Shown one piece after another: positions 5,410-6,887 of a stretch of 6,887 bases of DNA (position 1 is its first letter; each line of letters begins with the position of its first letter). The notes beneath the pieces were generated by a model, which searched no databases, was not told the origin of the DNA, and saw only the letters and a list, made by a program, of their open reading frames with translations. The translations under genes and the position numbers were made by a program. The stretch comes from Gemmatimonadales bacterium. GTDB taxonomy: Bacteria; Gemmatimonadota; Gemmatimonadetes; Gemmatimonadales; GWC2-71-9. The DNA is taken from assembly GCA_030601605.1 (NCBI GenBank), contig JAUVTI010000108.1, forward strand, positions 1-6,887. The letters are read 5' to 3'.

Positions 5410-6887
5410 ATGCGCTTCCCCGCCGTATTGGCCGCCGGAGCGCTGCTCCTCGGCAGTGCCGGTCATCTGTCGGCACAGGACACCCAGGAACGGCAGCAGT
5501 ACGTCCAGGACAACTACATAAAGAAGGAATACCGCATCACGATGCGGGACGGCGTGCGCCTGTTCACCGCCGTCTACATGCCGAAGGACACCTCACAGAC
5601 CTATCCCATCCTGCTCCGCCGCACGCCGTACACGGTGCGCCCGTACGGTGAGGACCGGGTCCCGCCGGGAATCGGCCCCGCGATGGCGTACGCCGCCGAG
5701 GGATACATCGTCGTCTATCAGGATGTGCGTGGCACGTTCATGTCGGAGGGCACGTTCCGCAACATGACTCCGCACGTTGCCGAGAAGACGAGCGACAGCG
5801 ACGTGGACGAGAGCACCGACGCCTACGACACGATCGAGTGGCTGCTGGAGAACATCCCCAACCACAACGGGCGGGTGGGCATGTGGGGGATCTCGTACCC
5901 CGGGTTCTACGCGTCCGCCAGCATGATCGACGCGCATCCCGCACTCAAGGCGGTGTCGCCCCAGGCGCCCATCGCCGACTGGTGGTACGACGACTTCCAC
6001 CACCAAGGCGCGTTCTTCCTGCCGCACGCGTTCGGCTTCCTCGCAGTCTTCGGGGGCGCCCGGCCGGAACCCACGACCCAGTGGGGCCAGCACACCCCGT
6101 GGGGGTTCCGGTTCCCGTACGGGACGCGTGACGGGTACCAGTTCTACCTGGAAATGGGACCGCTCAAGAACGTGAGCCAGGGCTACTACCAGGGTAAGAT
6201 CGCATACTGGGACTCGATCGCGGCGCACCCCAACTACGATGCGTTCTGGCAGGCGCGGAACATCCTGCCGCACCTGAAGAACGTGGCGCCCGCCGTGATG
6301 ACCGTGGGCGGCTGGTACGACGCCGAGGATCTCTACGGCGCGCTCAACACGTACAGGGCCATAGAGGAACAGAACCCCGGCGTCGTCAACATGATCGTGA
6401 TGGGCCCGTGGGTGCACGGCGGGTGGAACCGCGGCACCGGCGGCGCCGTCGGCAACGTCGCGTTCCCGGACGAGCCGTCCGTGCACTTCCGCAAGAACAT
6501 CCAGCTCCCCTTCTTCGACTACTACCTCAAGGACAAGGGCGAGGTGGAGCTCCCGGAAGCGTACGTGTACGAGACCGGCGTGAACCAGTGGCGCCAGTTC
6601 GACGACTGGCCGCCCAGCGAAGTCGAGACCAAGGAGCTGTACCTGCGGCCGGATGGTCGCCTGGCCCACTCACCGCCGACCGCCACTCGGAACGCATGGG
6701 ACGAGTACGTGAGCGATCCCGCGCACCCCGTGCCTTACACGCAGGACATCGCCAACGGCATGACGCGGGAGTACATGACCGACGACCAGCGCTTCGCCAG
6801 CCGCCGGTCGGACGTGCTCGTGTACCAGACGGATGTTCTGGAGGAGAACGTCACGCTCGCCGGACCCGTCACCGCCGACCTGTGGGT
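5410..6887 (+). CDS. Exported CocE/NonD (peptidase S15) family hydrolase, alpha-amino-acid ester hydrolase-like; 3' end off the right edge
   Basis: The frame is open from the ATG at 5410 for 492 codons plus two bases. Residues 1-22 form a signal peptide (hydrophobic core, cleavage after LSA before QDT), so the enzyme is periplasmic or secreted. The alpha/beta-hydrolase domain starts near residue 38 with RITMRDGVRL, then RTPY (71-74) and the nucleophile motif GISYPG with S162; D304 in GGWYD and H336 in GPWVHGGW complete the triad. WWYDDFHHQGAFF (191-203) and D304-A-E-D307 match the places where alpha-amino-acid ester hydrolases hold their carboxylate cluster (Asp208, Glu309, Asp310 in Xanthomonas citri), here D195, E306 and D307. 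Those enzymes hydrolyse esters and amides of alpha-amino acids, including beta-lactam antibiotics. From about 405 the C-terminal jelly-roll begins (ELYLRPDGRL; then VTLAGPVTADLW at the edge). Family members are usually around 600-650 residues, so some 130 or more are missing. Cocaine-esterase or dipeptidyl-peptidase activity is a less likely alternative. Confidence 0.94.
   Translation, partial: MRFPAVLAAGALLLGSAGHLSAQDTQERQQYVQDNYIKKEYRITMRDGVRLFTAVYMPKDTSQTYPILLRRTPYTVRPYGEDRVPPGIGPAMAYAAEGYIVVYQDVRGTFMSEGTFRNMTPHVAEKTSDSDVDESTDAYDTIEWLLENIPNHNGRVGMWGISYPGFYASASMIDAHPALKAVSPQAPIADWWYDDFHHQGAFFLPHAFGFLAVFGGARPEPTTQWGQHTPWGFRFPYGTRDGYQFYLEMGPLKNVSQGYYQGKIAYWDSIAAHPNYDAFWQARNILPHLKNVAPAVMTVGGWYDAEDLYGALNTYRAIEEQNPGVVNMIVMGPWVHGGWNRGTGGAVGNVAFPDEPSVHFRKNIQLPFFDYYLKDKGEVELPEAYVYETGVNQWRQFDDWPPSEVETKELYLRPDGRLAHSPPTATRNAWDEYVSDPAHPVPYTQDIANGMTREYMTDDQRFASRRSDVLVYQTDVLEENVTLAGPVTADLW

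Noticed and set aside
5321..5521. Small plus-strand open frame overlapping the hydrolase start
   Set aside because: There is no good ribosome binding site at its ATG, it overlaps the signal-peptide coding region in another frame, and its product has no recognisable feature.
5593..6669. Minus-strand open frame of 358 codons opposite the CocE/NonD gene
   Set aside because: The plus-strand frame carries the signal peptide, triad and family motifs. The minus-strand translation is Val/Arg/His-rich without a domain.

Overview
The window is GC-rich bacterial DNA densely filled with conventional genes. I see four protein-coding genes and no RNA genes, mobile elements or CRISPR. High GC, strong Shine-Dalgarno sites and exported hydrolases with Ala-rich signal peptides ending in AQ suggest a Gram-negative, didermic heterotroph. 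The gene content would fit Gemmatimonadota or a neighbouring high-GC phylum, but the lineage is inferred, not shown.

Layout. From the left edge to 2702, on the minus strand, lies an exported S9-family (prolyl oligopeptidase/acylaminoacyl peptidase type) serine peptidase. It carries an unusual C-terminal beta-rich extension that runs off the left edge. A 128-base gap with two small hairpins (2703-2830) separates it from a minus-strand ferrous-iron uptake operon, feoB (3268-5214) then feoA (2831-3283). The two feo genes overlap by 16 bases. The FeoA protein is a fusion with an N-terminal seven-cysteine, zinc-ribbon-like module. A divergent intergenic region of about 195 bases (5215-5409) follows. 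It holds a candidate feoB promoter, a 6-bp inverted repeat that could be an operator, and a perfect 16-base palindrome next to the feoB Shine-Dalgarno site. On the plus strand, from 5410 past the right edge, is an exported CocE/NonD (peptidase S15-type) alpha/beta hydrolase that resembles alpha-amino-acid ester hydrolases.

How the parts may work together. FeoB and FeoA form a Fe2+ importer at the inner membrane, with FeoA as a small cytoplasmic partner. The two flanking enzymes are predicted to be secreted or periplasmic and to act on peptides or on amino-acid esters and amides, which suits peptide scavenging. Nothing in the sequence proves that the hydrolases are functionally tied to iron uptake. 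The peptidase shares strand and a short gap with feoBA and could be co-transcribed. The ester hydrolase shares only the divergent promoter region.

I did not find a clearly new multi-gene system. The most unusual items are the peptidase/beta-domain fusion, the Cys-rich FeoA fusion, and the possible regulatory structure ahead of feoB.
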